A DNA stretch of 64,000 nt from Limimaricola pyoseonensis (GTDB lineage Bacteria > Pseudomonadota > Alphaproteobacteria > Rhodobacterales > Rhodobacteraceae): NCBI RefSeq assembly GCF_900102015.1, contig NZ_FNAT01000001.1, positions 1 through 64,000 on the forward strand. The letters are read 5' to 3'. Position 1 is the first letter of the stretch; every line of letters starts with the position of its first letter. Shown here one piece after another: positions 30,747 to 42,611 of this stretch. A program made the position numbers and the translations under genes. The notes beneath the pieces are model-generated. The model was not told the DNA's origin, ran no database searches, and saw nothing but the letters and a program-made list of their open reading frames with translations.

Positions 30747-31141
30747 GGGTGCGGGCCGTCGCGCTCATCGCGCTGGCCGGCCTCTCGGCCGGCTGCAGCC
30801 CCGCCGCCGAGGCGGCGCGGGGTTCGGCGGCGGCCCCGCTCTACCAGGGGGTGGAAACCCGCCTGCTCGACGGCGATCTCGTCAACTTCCACGTCGCGAT
30901 GCGGGGCGGCGCGGGGGCGGATGACGTGACGCGCTACGCCGAATGCGCGGCGGCGCAATACGCGCTGATCCGGGGCTACGGTTTCGCCCGGCACGTGCGG
31001 ACGCAAATCGATGAATCGGCTGGAAACTGGCGCGCCGATGCTGTTTACACCATCTCGCCGGCCCTCCCGCAGGGGTCGCGCACGATCGATGCCGAAGTCA
31101 CCGTGGAAAACTGCGGTCTGAACGGCATCCCGACGGTCTGA
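30743..31141 (+). CDS. Small lipoprotein between nuoG and nuoH
   Basis: 132 residues starting with GTG inside the nuoG stop (GTGA overlap); GTG 30749 is an alternative. Lipobox LSAGC (Cys18) follows a short hydrophobic signal. The mature part ([59 protein letters not shown]) has two further Cys and reads as a small alpha/beta domain. Tight coupling to nuoG suggests co-expression with complex I. No named family recognised. Confidence 0.8.
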   Translation: MRVRAVALIALAGLSAGCSPAAEAARGSAAAPLYQGVETRLLDGDLVNFHVAMRGGAGADDVTRYAECAAAQYALIRGYGFARHVRTQIDESAGNWRADAVYTISPALPQGSRTIDAEVTVENCGLNGIPTV

Positions 31142-31151
31142 GGGACGCACC

Positions 31152-32192
31152 ATGGTCGAATTCTTCACCGAAACCAGCATCGGTCAGGTGCTGCTGATCC
31201 TCGGTCAGTCGCTTTTGCTGATCGTGCCGCTCCTGGTGGCGCTGGCCTTCCTGCTGCTGATCGACCGCAAGGTCTGGGCGGCGGTGCAGATGCGCAAGGG
31301 GCCGAACATCGTCGGGCCCTTCGGCCTGCTGCAGAGCTTCGCCGACTTTCTGAAATACATCGTCAAGGAAGTGGTCGTGCCCGCCGGCGCCGACCGCTCG
31401 GTGTTCTTCCTGGCGCCGATGATCTCCTTCGTGATGGCGGTGATCGCCTGGGCGGTGATCCCCTTCGCGGATGGCTGGGTGCTGGCCGATCTCAACGTGG
31501 CGCTGCTCTACGTCTTCGCGGTCTCCTCGCTCGAGGTCTACGGCGTGATCATGGGCGGCTGGGCCTCGAACTCGAAATACCCGTTCCTCGGCTCGCTGCG
31601 CTCGGCGGCGCAGATGATCTCCTACGAGGTCTCGATCGGCCTGATCATCGTCGGCGTGATCATCTCGACCGGCAGCTTCAACTTCGGCCAGATCGTGGCG
31701 GCGCAGGACGGTGATTTCGGCCTGTTCAACTGGTACTGGCTGCCGCATTTCCCGATGCTGTTCCTGTTCCTGATCTCGGCCATGGCCGAGACCAACCGCC
31801 CGCCCTTCGACCTGCCCGAGGCCGAGTCCGAGCTCGTCGCCGGCTACCAGGTGGAATACAGCTCGACCCCGTTCCTGCTGTTCATGATCGGCGAATACGT
31901 CGCGATCGTGCTGATGTGCGCGCTGGTGTCGCTGCTGTTCTTCGGCGGCTGGCTGTCGCCCATCCCCGGCCTGCCCGACGGCGTGCTGTGGATGGTCCTG
32001 AAGATGTTCTTCGTCTTCTTCATCTTCGCGATGGTGAAGGCGATCACCCCCCGTTACCGCTACGACCAGCTGATGCGCCTGGGCTGGAAGGTGTTCCTGC
32101 CGCTGTCGCTGGCCTGGGTGGTGATCGTGTCCTTCCTCGCAAAATTCGAGGTCCTGGGCGGGTTCTGGGCCCGCTGGACCCTGGGAGTCTGA
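31152..32192 (+). CDS. nuoH: NADH-quinone oxidoreductase subunit H
   Basis: Membrane subunit (ND1 homologue) forming the quinone channel and the junction between arms. It has eight predicted helices. Conserved loops include [40 protein letters not shown] and [20 protein letters not shown] (acidic quinone-site loop). The 346-residue length is typical. It lies 10 bp after the lipoprotein gene and 2 bp before nuoI. Confidence 0.96.
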   Translation: MVEFFTETSIGQVLLILGQSLLLIVPLLVALAFLLLIDRKVWAAVQMRKGPNIVGPFGLLQSFADFLKYIVKEVVVPAGADRSVFFLAPMISFVMAVIAWAVIPFADGWVLADLNVALLYVFAVSSLEVYGVIMGGWASNSKYPFLGSLRSAAQMISYEVSIGLIIVGVIISTGSFNFGQIVAAQDGDFGLFNWYWLPHFPMLFLFLISAMAETNRPPFDLPEAESELVAGYQVEYSSTPFLLFMIGEYVAIVLMCALVSLLFFGGWLSPIPGLPDGVLWMVLKMFFVFFIFAMVKAITPRYRYDQLMRLGWKVFLPLSLAWVVIVSFLAKFEVLGGFWARWTLGV

Positions 32193-32194
32193 GC

Positions 32195-32689
32195 ATGACG
32201 CAGATCGACTACACCCGCGCCGCCAAGTATTTCCTGCTGCAGGATTTCGCCAAGGGCATGAAGCTCGGGCTGAAGTACTTCTTCGGCCGCAAGGCGACCG
32301 TGAACTATCCGCACGAGAAGGGGCCGCTCTCGGTCCGCTTCCGCGGCGAGCACGCGCTGCGCCGCTATCCCAACGGCGAGGAGCGCTGCATCGCCTGCAA
32401 GCTGTGCGAAGCGGTCTGCCCGGCGCAGGCGATCACCATCGATGCCGAACCGCGCGAGGACGGCTCGCGCCGCACCACGCGCTACGACATCGACATGACG
32501 AAGTGCATCTATTGCGGCTTCTGCCAGGAGGCCTGCCCGGTGGATGCCATCGTCGAGGGGCCGAACTTCGAGTACTCGACCGAGACCCGCGAAGAGCTCT
32601 ACTACGACAAGGCGAAGCTGCTGGCGAACGGCGACCGCTGGGAAGCCGAGATCGCGCGCAACCTCGAGCTCGACGCGCCGTACCGCTGA
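32195..32689 (+). CDS. nuoI: NADH-quinone oxidoreductase subunit I
   Basis: 23-kDa ferredoxin-like subunit binding two [4Fe-4S] clusters (N6a and N6b). Motifs [15 protein letters not shown] and [15 protein letters not shown] each give CxxCxxCxxxCP. The amphipathic N-terminus ([20 protein letters not shown]) sits on the membrane. 164 residues from ATG 32195, directly after nuoH. Confidence 0.97.
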   Translation: MTQIDYTRAAKYFLLQDFAKGMKLGLKYFFGRKATVNYPHEKGPLSVRFRGEHALRRYPNGEERCIACKLCEAVCPAQAITIDAEPREDGSRRTTRYDIDMTKCIYCGFCQEACPVDAIVEGPNFEYSTETREELYYDKAKLLANGDRWEAEIARNLELDAPYR

Positions 32690-32700
32690 AGGACCGGGCG

Positions 32701-33111
32701 ATGACCGATCAGAACCCCTTCGCGCAGATGATGAAGATGGGCCAGGACTGGGCCCGCCAGATGAACCCCGCGCTCGAGCATTTCACGCCCAAGGGCTTCG
32801 AACAGCTCTGGCCGACCATGCCTAAGGAGATGATGGAGGCGTTCATGGGACGCACCCTCAACCCCGAGGGGCTGGACGCCAAGACCCGTCTGCTGCTGAC
32901 CCTGACCGGTCTCACCATCCTCGGCGCGCAAGCCGAGAGCCAGATCCGCCTAACCGTGCGCCACGCGCGCGAGGCCGGCGCCACGAAACAGGAGATCGCC
33001 GAGACCATCGCCCAGGCGGGCATGTTCGGCGGCGTCCCCGCGATGACCAAGGCGATGGAGCTCGCCACCGAGGTCATGGATGCGGATCCCGGAAAGGACA
33101 GTGAACGATGA
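32701..33111 (+). CDS. Cys-less carboxymuconolactone decarboxylase-like protein
   Basis: 136-residue helical protein with a CMD/AhpD-like core ([39 protein letters not shown]-type segment, [20 protein letters not shown]). It contains no cysteine at all, so an AhpD-type peroxidase using a CxxC pair is excluded. It sits between nuoI and nuoJ and overlaps the nuoJ start by 4 bp, as an unassigned frame does in Rhodobacter-type nuo operons. Role unknown. Confidence 0.8.
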   Translation: MTDQNPFAQMMKMGQDWARQMNPALEHFTPKGFEQLWPTMPKEMMEAFMGRTLNPEGLDAKTRLLLTLTGLTILGAQAESQIRLTVRHAREAGATKQEIAETIAQAGMFGGVPAMTKAMELATEVMDADPGKDSER

Positions 33112-33716
33112 ACGCCGTCGCCATCATCTTCTACCTCTTCGCGCTGTCGGTGATCACCGGCGGCCTGTTCACGGTGATCGCCCGCAACCCGGTGCATTCG
33201 GTGCTCTGGCTGATCCTCTCCTTCCTGAGCTCGGCCGGCCTGTTCATCCTGGTGGGCGCCGAGTTCGTCGCGCTGCTGCTGGTCATCGTCTATGTCGGCG
33301 CCGTCGCGGTGCTGTTCCTCTTCGTGGTGATGATGCTCGACGTCGACTTCGCCGAGCTGAAGGCGGAAATGGCCAAGTACATGCCGCTGGCGCTGCTGAT
33401 CGGCGTGGTTCTCCTGATGCAGCTGGCGCTGGCCTTCGGCGTCTGGGACACCTCGGAAGGCTATGCCGAGCGTCTCGCCGCGCCCTACGTGCTCGACGTC
33501 GAGAACACGCAGGGCTTGGGCATGCTGCTCTACGACCGCTACATCCTGCTGTTCCAGCTCGCGGGTCTCGTGCTGCTGGTGGCGATGATCGGGGCGATCG
33601 TTCTGACGCTGCGCCACCGCAAGGACGTCAAGCGCCAGGACGTGCTGGCGCAGATGTATCGCGACCCGGCCAAGGCGCTGGAGATGAAGGACGTGAAGCC
33701 CGGCCAGGGGCTCTGA
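33108..33716 (+). CDS. nuoJ: NADH-quinone oxidoreductase subunit J
   Basis: ND6-type membrane subunit of complex I with five helices. The conserved transmembrane segment [20 protein letters not shown] (residues ~60-80), including the pi-bulge region, is intact. 202 residues; the C-terminus is soluble and charged ([18 protein letters not shown]). The ATG overlaps the CMD-like gene stop. Confidence 0.95.
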   Translation: MNAVAIIFYLFALSVITGGLFTVIARNPVHSVLWLILSFLSSAGLFILVGAEFVALLLVIVYVGAVAVLFLFVVMMLDVDFAELKAEMAKYMPLALLIGVVLLMQLALAFGVWDTSEGYAERLAAPYVLDVENTQGLGMLLYDRYILLFQLAGLVLLVAMIGAIVLTLRHRKDVKRQDVLAQMYRDPAKALEMKDVKPGQGL

Positions 33717-33724
33717 GCTTTCCG

Positions 33725-33743
33725 CCGCGGCCCCGGGCCGCGG
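33725..33743. repeat. GC palindrome in the nuoJ-nuoK gap
   Basis: CCGCGGCCC and GGGCCGCGG separated by one C, eight bases past the nuoJ stop, in a 93-bp gap. There is no T run. It probably forms an mRNA hairpin that could affect nuoJ 3'-end stability or expression of the distal genes. Confidence 0.55.
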
Positions 33744-33809
33744 CCGCGCGGCCCCTCCCGGGTCGCTGATAGATATTGCAACGGGTAGGCAAGGCCCGGA
33801 GGGACAAGA

Positions 33810-34139
33810 ATGGACGCTGTACTCGCCGAAAGCCCGATCGGGCTCGAACATTACCTCACCGTCGCGGCGGCGCTCTTCGTGATCGGGATCTTCGGGCTGT
33901 TCCTGAACCGCAAGAACGTCATCATCATCCTGATGTCGATCGAGCTGATCCTGCTGGCGGTGAACATCAACTTCGTCGCCTTCTCGGCCTTCCTCGGCGA
34001 TCTCGTCGGCCAGGTCTTCACGCTGTTCGTGCTGACCGTGGCCGCCGCCGAGGCGGCGATCGGCCTCGCCATCCTGGTCTGCTTCTTCCGCACCCGCGGC
34101 ACCATCGACGTCGAAGACGTCAACATGATGAAAGGCTGA
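33810..34139 (+). CDS. nuoK: NADH-quinone oxidoreductase subunit K
   Basis: ND4L-type subunit with three helices and two buried glutamates of the proton path (in [11 protein letters not shown] and [12 protein letters not shown]). The first eight residues (MDAVLAES) precede the usual start region IGLEHYLTV, but no internal start codon exists there, so the slightly long N-terminus is real or the family start differs. GGAGGG lies seven bases ahead of the ATG. 109 residues. Confidence 0.95.
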   Translation: MDAVLAESPIGLEHYLTVAAALFVIGIFGLFLNRKNVIIILMSIELILLAVNINFVAFSAFLGDLVGQVFTLFVLTVAAAEAAIGLAILVCFFRTRGTIDVEDVNMMKG

Positions 34140-34144
34140 GGGTC

Positions 34145-36301
34145 ATGGAAACGATCATCCTCTTCGCACCCCTCGTCGGCGCGCTGATCGCCGGCTTCGG
34201 CTGGCGCCTGATCTCCGAGGCCGGCGCGCAATGGGTCGCGACCTCGCTGGTCGGCCTGTCCTGCCTGCTGTCGTGGATCGTGTTCCTTGGCCATGACGGC
34301 CAGCTCGAGCAGATCCAGATCCTGCGCTGGATCGAGAGCGGCAGCCTCGCCACCGACTGGGCGATCCGGCTCGACCGGCTGACCGCGATCATGCTGATCG
34401 TGATCAACACCGTTTCCTTCCTCGTGCACCTCTACAGCTTCGGCTACATGGCGCATGACGAGAACTTCCGCCCGGGCGAAAGCTACAGGCCGCGCTTCTT
34501 CGCCTACCTGTCCTTCTTTACCTTCGCGATGCTGACGCTGGTGACGGCGGACAACCTCGTGCAGATGTTCTTCGGCTGGGAAGGCGTCGGCGTCGCCTCC
34601 TACCTGCTGATCGGCTTCTACTTCCGCAAGCCCAGCGCCAACGCCGCGGCGATGAAGGCCTTCGTGGTCAACCGCGTCGGCGATTTCGGCTTCGCGCTCG
34701 GCATCTTCGCGCTCTACTACCTCGTCGACTCGATTCAGTTCTCCGACATCTTCGCGGCGGCGCCGCAGATCGCCCGGCTCGAGCTCGAGTTCATCGGCCT
34801 GCAGTTCGACGCGGTCGAGATCGTGGCCGTGCTGCTGTTCGTCGGCGCGATGGGCAAGTCGGCGCAGCTGCTGCTGCACACCTGGCTGCCCGACGCGATG
34901 GAAGGCCCGACCCCGGTTTCGGCGCTGATCCACGCCGCGACCATGGTGACCGCGGGCGTCTTCCTGGTCTGCCGGATGTCGCCGATCCTCGAATTCGCGC
35001 CCGACGCCAAGACGATCATCGTCTTCATCGGCGCCACCACCGCTTTCTTCGCCGCGACCGTCGGCCTCGTGCAGACCGACATCAAGCGCGTGATCGCCTA
35101 TTCGACCTGTTCGCAGCTGGGCTACATGTTCGTGGCCGCGGGCTCGGGCGTCTACTCGGCGGCGATGTTCCACCTGTTCACCCACGCCTTCTTCAAGGCG
35201 CTGCTGTTCCTCGGGGCCGGCTCGGTCATCCACGCGATGCACCACGAGCAGGACATGCGGAACTACGGCGGCCTGCGCAAGAAGATCCCCTACACCTACT
35301 GGGCGATGATGATCGGCACGCTGGCGATCACCGGCGTCGGCATTCCGCTGACCCATATCGGCTTCGCGGGCTTCCTGTCGAAGGACGCCATCATCGAGAG
35401 CGCCTGGGCCGGCGGTGGCGAATACGCCTTCTGGCTGCTGGTGATCGCGGCGGCGATGACGAGCTTCTACTCGTGGCGGCTCATCTTCCTGACCTTCCAC
35501 GGCAAGCCGCGCGGCGACCAGCACACCCACGACCACGCGCATGAGAGCCCCGGCACGATGCTGGTGCCGCTCGGCGTGCTGAGCCTCGGCGCCGTGCTGG
35601 CCGGCATGATCTGGTACTCGCCGTTCTTCGGCGACCATGCCCGCGTCAACCAGTTCTTCGGCATCCCGTCGGCGCATGACAGCGTCGAGGGCGCGGATGG
35701 CCACGCCGAGGGCGTCGCCGGCGCGACCGAGGAGCTGGCCGAGGGCGACCTCGAGCACGCCGCCGAGGCCGTGACCGAGGACGCGGTGGCCGAGGACGGC
35801 CATGGTGCCGGGCATGACGACCACGCCGTGGCCGGCGTCGCGGCGCCGGGCGAGGGCGCGATCTACATGGCGCCCGAGAACCACGTCATGGACGAGGCGC
35901 ACCACGCGCCGGTCTGGGTCAAGGTCTCGCCCTTCGTCGCGATGCTGTCGGGCCTGCTGCTGGCCTGGGCGATGTATATCCGCGACCCCGAGGCGCCCGG
36001 CCGGCTCGCGCGCAACCAGCGCCCGCTCTACAACTTCCTGCTCAACAAGTGGTACTTCGACGAGCTTTACGACTTCGTCTTCGTGCGCCCGGCGCAGGCC
36101 ATCGGCCGCTTCTTCTGGAAGCGCGGCGACGGCAGCGTCATCGACGGCGGCATCAACGGCGTGGCGATGGGCGTGGTGCCCTTCTTCACCCGGCTCGCCG
36201 GCCGCGCGCAGAGCGGATACGTCTTCACCTATGCCTTCGCGATGGTTCTGGGTCTCGCCCTGATCCTGACCTGGATGACTCTGGCCGGGGGGGCCGAATA
36301 A
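34145..36301 (+). CDS. nuoL: NADH-quinone oxidoreductase subunit L
   Basis: ND5-type antiporter-like proton-pumping subunit at the distal end of the membrane arm, including the lateral helix. Conserved segments are [40 protein letters not shown] and the C-terminal [20 protein letters not shown]. It is 718 residues against about 613 in E. coli. The excess includes a His/Asp/Glu-rich loop around residues 455-470 and 510-585 ([15 protein letters not shown]) before the lateral helix. It starts 5 bp after nuoK. Confidence 0.96.
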   Translation: METIILFAPLVGALIAGFGWRLISEAGAQWVATSLVGLSCLLSWIVFLGHDGQLEQIQILRWIESGSLATDWAIRLDRLTAIMLIVINTVSFLVHLYSFGYMAHDENFRPGESYRPRFFAYLSFFTFAMLTLVTADNLVQMFFGWEGVGVASYLLIGFYFRKPSANAAAMKAFVVNRVGDFGFALGIFALYYLVDSIQFSDIFAAAPQIARLELEFIGLQFDAVEIVAVLLFVGAMGKSAQLLLHTWLPDAMEGPTPVSALIHAATMVTAGVFLVCRMSPILEFAPDAKTIIVFIGATTAFFAATVGLVQTDIKRVIAYSTCSQLGYMFVAAGSGVYSAAMFHLFTHAFFKALLFLGAGSVIHAMHHEQDMRNYGGLRKKIPYTYWAMMIGTLAITGVGIPLTHIGFAGFLSKDAIIESAWAGGGEYAFWLLVIAAAMTSFYSWRLIFLTFHGKPRGDQHTHDHAHESPGTMLVPLGVLSLGAVLAGMIWYSPFFGDHARVNQFFGIPSAHDSVEGADGHAEGVAGATEELAEGDLEHAAEAVTEDAVAEDGHGAGHDDHAVAGVAAPGEGAIYMAPENHVMDEAHHAPVWVKVSPFVAMLSGLLLAWAMYIRDPEAPGRLARNQRPLYNFLLNKWYFDELYDFVFVRPAQAIGRFFWKRGDGSVIDGGINGVAMGVVPFFTRLAGRAQSGYVFTYAFAMVLGLALILTWMTLAGGAE

Positions 36302-36304
36302 ACG

Positions 36305-37861
<1,557 letters not shown>

Positions 37862-37873
37862 GGACCAGGACAC

Positions 37874-39307
37874 ATGTTCTCTCTCGATCTCCAGACCGTC
37901 CTGCCGGAGGTGATCCTGTCGGTCTACGCCATGGCCGCACTGATGGCCGGGGTCTACACCACCAAGGACAAGTCGGCCGGCCTCCTGATCTGGGCGACCG
38001 CCGCGATGTTCGGCCTCGTGGCCTTCCTCATCGCCACCCGCGAGGGGGTCGACCCGGCCTTCGGCGACAGCTTCGTCGATGACGGCTTCGGCCGCTTCGC
38101 CAAGGTGACCATCCTGATCTCGGCCGCCGTGGTGCTGGTGATGAGCCAGGAATACCTCGCCCGCCGCAACCTGCTGCGCTTCGAGTACCCGGTGCTGGTG
38201 GCTCTGGCCGTGGTCGGCATGATGGTGATGGTCTCGGCCCGCGACCTGATGGTGCTCTACATGGGCATCGAGCTGCAGTCGCTCGCCATGTACGTCATCG
38301 CCGCGCTGCGCCGCGACAGCGTCAAGTCGACCGAGGCCGGCCTGAAGTACTTCGTGCTGGGCGCGCTCAGCTCGGGCCTGATGCTTTACGGCGCTTCGCT
38401 GGTCTACGGCTTCGCCGGCACCACCGCCTTCGACGGCATCCTGCTGGCCACGGCCGGCGAGACGCCGCTCGGCGTGATCTTCGGTCTCGTCTTCCTGCTC
38501 GCCGGCTTCGCCTTCAAGGTCTCGGCCGCGCCGTTCCACATGTGGACGCCCGACGTTTACGAAGGCGCGCCGACCCCGGTCACCGCCTTCATGGCGACCG
38601 CGCCCAAGGTGGCGGCGATCGCGCTCTTCGCCCGCGTCGTCTTCGACGGCTTCGGCGGCGTGGTCGGCGACTGGCAGCAGATCGTGGCCTTCCTGTCGGT
38701 GGTCTCGGTGTTCTGGGGCGGCGTCGCCGCCATCGGCCAGACCGACATCAAGCGCCTGATGGCCTATTCCTCGATCGCCCATATGGGCTTCGCGCTGATG
38801 GGCCTCGCCTCGGGCACCGCCTTCGGCGTGCAGGCGATGCTGATCTACATGGCGATCTACGTCACCATGAACATCGGCACCTTCGCCTTCATCCTGTCGA
38901 TGGAGCGCGACGGCCGCCCGGTCACCGACATCCGTGCGCTGAACATGTACTCGCGCTACGCGCCGATGCGCGCGCTCGCGATGCTGGTGCTGCTGTTCAG
39001 CTTGGCCGGCGTGCCGCCGATGGTGGGCTTCTTCGGCAAGCTCTACGTGCTGCGCGCGGCCTATGAGGGCGGGCTGACCTGGCTTGCCATCCTCGGGGTG
39101 ATCGCCTCGGTGATCGGCGCCTACTACTATCTCCGCATCGTCTACTTCATGTATTTTGGCGAGGAGAAGGAATCGCTCGACACCGGCACCTCGCCGCTCC
39201 TGTGGGGCGTGCTGATGGCCTCGGCCGCGGTGATGGTGTTCGGCGTGGTCAACCTGTTCGGCATCGAGCCGCTGGCCGCGGCCGCGGCGGCGACCCTTGT
39301 CGACTGA
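37874..39307 (+). CDS. nuoN: NADH-quinone oxidoreductase subunit N
   Basis: ND2-type antiporter-like membrane subunit. Conserved parts include [20 protein letters not shown] (buried Glu), [20 protein letters not shown] and [20 protein letters not shown]. 477 residues and 14 helices, the last nuo gene. Its final 11 bp overlap the TTG start of the biotin ligase gene. Confidence 0.97.
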   Translation: MFSLDLQTVLPEVILSVYAMAALMAGVYTTKDKSAGLLIWATAAMFGLVAFLIATREGVDPAFGDSFVDDGFGRFAKVTILISAAVVLVMSQEYLARRNLLRFEYPVLVALAVVGMMVMVSARDLMVLYMGIELQSLAMYVIAALRRDSVKSTEAGLKYFVLGALSSGLMLYGASLVYGFAGTTAFDGILLATAGETPLGVIFGLVFLLAGFAFKVSAAPFHMWTPDVYEGAPTPVTAFMATAPKVAAIALFARVVFDGFGGVVGDWQQIVAFLSVVSVFWGGVAAIGQTDIKRLMAYSSIAHMGFALMGLASGTAFGVQAMLIYMAIYVTMNIGTFAFILSMERDGRPVTDIRALNMYSRYAPMRALAMLVLLFSLAGVPPMVGFFGKLYVLRAAYEGGLTWLAILGVIASVIGAYYYLRIVYFMYFGEEKESLDTGTSPLLWGVLMASAAVMVFGVVNLFGIEPLAAAAAATLVD

Positions 39308-40061
39308 CGGCAGCCCCGCCGGGCTCTGGCCCGAGGGCTACGAGCGGGTCGTGCTCGACACCGTCGACAGCACCATGGCGGAGGCCGCGCGACGCGCGGC
39401 CTCCGGCCTTGATGGCCCCACCTGGATCATGGCGCATCGGCAGGCGCATGGCCGCGGCCGCAGGGGGCGCGACTGGACCAGCCCCGAGGGCAACCTCGCC
39501 GCCACGCTGGTATTCCGCCCCGAGGCCACGCCGCACGAGGCCGCCAAGCGCAGCTTCGCCGCCGCCGTCGCCCTGTTCGAGGCGCTGTCGATCTATGTCG
39601 ACCGCACCCGCCTCTCGCTCAAATGGCCCAACGACGTGCTGCTCGACGGCGGCAAGGTCGCGGGCATCCTGCTCGAGAGCGCCGGGCAGGGGCCTTATGT
39701 CGACTGGCTCGCCATCGGTATCGGCGTCAACCTCGCGACGAAGCCCGAGGGCTTGCGCGACGCCGCCTTCCCACCGGTGGCGGTGGCCGACGAGGGCGGC
39801 CCGCAGGTCGACCCCGAAGAGTTCCTGACGGTGCTCGCGGATGCCTACGCCACCGAGGAGGGCAAGCTCGACGCCTTCGGCTTCCGCCGGATGCGCGAGG
39901 ACTGGCTGCGCCACGCGGCGCGGCTGGGCGAGGTGATCACCGCCCGCACCGGGCGCGACGAGGTCACGGGCGTCTTCGAGACCGTGGACGAGGACGGCAA
40001 TCTCGTCCTCTCGACCCCGCAGGGCCGCCGCGTCATCAGCGCGGCCGACGTGTTCTTCTAG
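39297..40061 (+). CDS. birA: Biotin-[acetyl-CoA-carboxylase] ligase
   Basis: Attaches biotin to carrier-protein lysines via biotinyl-5'-AMP. The catalytic loop [20 protein letters not shown] and [20 protein letters not shown] are intact, and the C-terminal SH3-like domain follows ([20 protein letters not shown]). It is monofunctional: there is no N-terminal DNA-binding domain, so it cannot act as the biotin repressor. TTG 39297 overlaps nuoN by 11 bp. 254 residues. birA after nuoN is a known arrangement in this lineage. Confidence 0.93.
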   Translation: MSTDGSPAGLWPEGYERVVLDTVDSTMAEAARRAASGLDGPTWIMAHRQAHGRGRRGRDWTSPEGNLAATLVFRPEATPHEAAKRSFAAAVALFEALSIYVDRTRLSLKWPNDVLLDGGKVAGILLESAGQGPYVDWLAIGIGVNLATKPEGLRDAAFPPVAVADEGGPQVDPEEFLTVLADAYATEEGKLDAFGFRRMREDWLRHAARLGEVITARTGRDEVTGVFETVDEDGNLVLSTPQGRRVISAADVFF

Positions 40062-40070
40062 GGGGGCCGG

Positions 40071-40844
40071 ATGCTTCTCGCCATCGATTGCGGCAACACC
40101 AACACCGTCTTCTCGATCTGGGACGGGACCAAGTTCCTCGCCACGTGGCGCACCTCGACCGAGTGGCAGCGCACGGCCGACCAGTACTTCGTCTGGCTGT
40201 CCACCCTGATGAAGATGCGCGGCATCGAGGCCGAGATCGACGAGATGATCATCTCCTCGACCGTGCCGCGCGTGGTGTTCAACCTGCGTGTCCTCGCGGA
40301 CCGCTACTTCAACTGCCGGCCCGTCGTGGTCGGCAAGCCCGACTGCCGGCTGCCGGTGGCGCCGCGCGTCGATGCCGGCACGCAGGTCGGGCCCGACCGG
40401 CTGGTCAACACCGTCGGGGCCTGGGACCGGCATGGCGGCGACATCGTCGTGGTGGATTTCGGCACCGCCACCACCTTCGACGTGGTCGACACCGACGGCG
40501 CCTATGTCGGCGGCGTGATCTCGCCGGGGGTGAACCTGAGCCTCGAGGCGCTGCACCAGGCGGCCGCGGCGCTGCCGCATGTCGATGTCAGCAAGCCCGA
40601 GAAGGTGATCGGCACCAACACCGTGGCCTGCATGCAGTCGGGCATCTTCTGGGGCTATGTCGGCCTCGTGCGCGGCATCTGCGACCGCATCCGGGCCGAG
40701 CGCGACCGGCCGATGCGGATCATTGGAACCGGGGGGCTTGCACCCCTGTTCGCGCAGGGCGACATGCTGTTCGACGATATCGAGGACGATTTGACGATGC
40801 ACGGGCTGACCGTCATCCACAGATACAACAAGGAGACCGCATGA
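40071..40844 (+). CDS. coaX: Type III pantothenate kinase
   Basis: First step of coenzyme A synthesis. The ASKHA-fold phosphate loops are LAIDCGNTNTVFSIWDG (residues 3-19), GPDRLVNTVGAWDRH and IVVVDFGTATTFDVVD. This class needs a monovalent cation and is not feedback-inhibited by CoA. 257 residues. It starts 9 bp after birA, and its stop overlaps the RNase J start by 4 bp. Confidence 0.96.
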   Translation: MLLAIDCGNTNTVFSIWDGTKFLATWRTSTEWQRTADQYFVWLSTLMKMRGIEAEIDEMIISSTVPRVVFNLRVLADRYFNCRPVVVGKPDCRLPVAPRVDAGTQVGPDRLVNTVGAWDRHGGDIVVVDFGTATTFDVVDTDGAYVGGVISPGVNLSLEALHQAAAALPHVDVSKPEKVIGTNTVACMQSGIFWGYVGLVRGICDRIRAERDRPMRIIGTGGLAPLFAQGDMLFDDIEDDLTMHGLTVIHRYNKETA

Positions 40845-42508
40845 GCGGCGAAAGACTGATCTACCTTCCTCTCGGCGGCGCCGGCGAGATCGGCATGAAC
40901 GCCTATGTCTACGGCTACGGCAAACCGGGTCAGGAACGGCTGATCGTCGTCGATCTCGGCGTGACCTTCCCCGACATGGACACGACGCCCGGCGTCGACC
41001 TGATCCTGCCCGACATCACCTGGCTGGCCGAGCGCAAGGATCGCATCGAGGCGATCTTCATCACCCATGCGCATGAAGATCACGTCGGCGCGGTCGGGCA
41101 TTTCTGGCAGCGTCTCGGCGCGCAGATCCATGCCCGCAAGTTCACCGCGGCCATCGCGCGCCACAAGCTCGACGAGCACGGCGCGCCCGACAGCATCCTC
41201 AACGTGGTCGAGCCCTGGCCCGCCACCGTCGAGGCCGGGCCGTTCAAGGTGGGCTTCGTGCCGATCAGCCACTCGATCCCCGAAAGCTCGGGCCTCGTGA
41301 TCGACAGCCCCGAAGGCCGTGTGCTGCATTCGGGCGACTTCAAGATCGACCACACCCCGGTGGTGGGCGAGCCCTTCAACCCCGACCTCTGGGCCGAGGT
41401 CGCGCAGGACGGCGTCAAGGCGCTGGTCTGCGACTCGACCAACGTCTTCTCGCCGCTGCCGGGCCGCTCGGAGGCGACGCTCGCCCCCGAGATCGAGAAG
41501 CTGATCGCGGCGCAGCCGGGCATGGTCGTCGCCACCACCTTCGCCTCGAACGTGGCGCGGCTGAAGACCATCGCGGTCGCCGCCGACCGCGCCGGGCGCA
41601 CCGTCTGCCTTCTGGGCCGCGCCATGCGCCGCATGGTCGAGACCGCGACCGAGTGCGGGCTGCTGCACGGCTTCCCCAAGACCGTCGGCCCGGAAGAGGC
41701 TGCCTCGATCCCGCGCGAGAACCTGCTGCTTCTCGTCACCGGCAGCCAGGGCGAGCGCCGCGCGGCCAGCGCGCAGCTGGCGCAGGGCTCCTATCTGGGG
41801 CTGAAGCTGCAGGAGGGCGACAGCTTCCTGTTCTCCTCGCGCACCATCCCCGGCAACGAGCGCGGCGTGATCAAGATCATGAACCTGCTCTCCGAGAAGG
41901 GCGTGGACGTGATCGAGGACACGCACGGCCTCTACCACGTGTCGGGCCACGCCAACCGGCCGGACCTGCAGCTGCTGCACGACATCGTCAAGCCGCAGTT
42001 CCTGATCCCGATGCATGGCGAGCACCGTCACCTGCGCGAACACGTGAAGCTCGGCGCCGAGCGCGGCCTTTCGGGCATCGTCGCGGTGAACGGCATGATG
42101 CTCGACCTGTCCGGGAACGCGCCGAAGGTGGCCGAGTACATCGACACCGGCCGCAGCTATCTCGACGGCTCGGTCATGGTGGGGGCGATGGACGGCATCG
42201 TGCGCGACCGCATCCGCATGGCGCTCAATGGCCACGTCACCGTGACGATGATCGTCGACGAGAACGACGAGCCGCTGGGCGAGCCGTGGTGCGAGGTGAT
42301 GGGCCTGCCCGAGACCGGCCGCTCCAAGAAGCCGCTGGTCGAGGTGCTGGAAGAGGATCTCGCGCAGTTCGTGAACCGGGCCGGGGCGAAGATGCTGCGC
42401 AACGAGGACCGTCTCGACAAGGAGCTGCGCCGGATCACCCGCTCGACCGCGCAGGCCGAAACCGGCAAGAAGCCCGAGGTGAACGTGGTGGTCAGCCGGC
42501 TGAGCTGA
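40841..42508 (+). CDS. rnj: Ribonuclease J
   Basis: Beta-CASP metallo-beta-lactamase ribonuclease with 5'-3' exo- and endonuclease activity in RNA decay. The metal site FITHAHEDHVGAVGHFW and HSGDFKIDHTPV precede the beta-CASP domain, and the C-terminal MHGEHRHLREHVKL is diagnostic. 555 residues from ATG 40841 in the ATGA overlap with coaX; the frame is open far upstream but antagonistic to coaX and birA. A terminator follows 35 bp after the stop. Confidence 0.95.
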   Translation: MSGERLIYLPLGGAGEIGMNAYVYGYGKPGQERLIVVDLGVTFPDMDTTPGVDLILPDITWLAERKDRIEAIFITHAHEDHVGAVGHFWQRLGAQIHARKFTAAIARHKLDEHGAPDSILNVVEPWPATVEAGPFKVGFVPISHSIPESSGLVIDSPEGRVLHSGDFKIDHTPVVGEPFNPDLWAEVAQDGVKALVCDSTNVFSPLPGRSEATLAPEIEKLIAAQPGMVVATTFASNVARLKTIAVAADRAGRTVCLLGRAMRRMVETATECGLLHGFPKTVGPEEAASIPRENLLLLVTGSQGERRAASAQLAQGSYLGLKLQEGDSFLFSSRTIPGNERGVIKIMNLLSEKGVDVIEDTHGLYHVSGHANRPDLQLLHDIVKPQFLIPMHGEHRHLREHVKLGAERGLSGIVAVNGMMLDLSGNAPKVAEYIDTGRSYLDGSVMVGAMDGIVRDRIRMALNGHVTVTMIVDENDEPLGEPWCEVMGLPETGRSKKPLVEVLEEDLAQFVNRAGAKMLRNEDRLDKELRRITRSTAQAETGKKPEVNVVVSRLS

Positions 42509-42543
42509 CACCGCGCCTCTCGCGGAGGCCGCGCCACAAGAAG

Positions 42544-42568
42544 AAGGGGGCATCGCGCCCCCCTTTTT
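42544..42568 (+). terminator. Intrinsic terminator after rnj
   Basis: AAGGGGG pairs with CCCCCCTT around a short CATCGCG loop, followed by five T. It closes the nuoG-N/birA/coaX/rnj transcript and faces the convergent hypothetical gene at 42612. Confidence 0.85.
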
Positions 42569-42611
42569 CATGTCTCACTCAGATCGGATGCGCCGGGCCG
42601 GTGCGGCCGCG

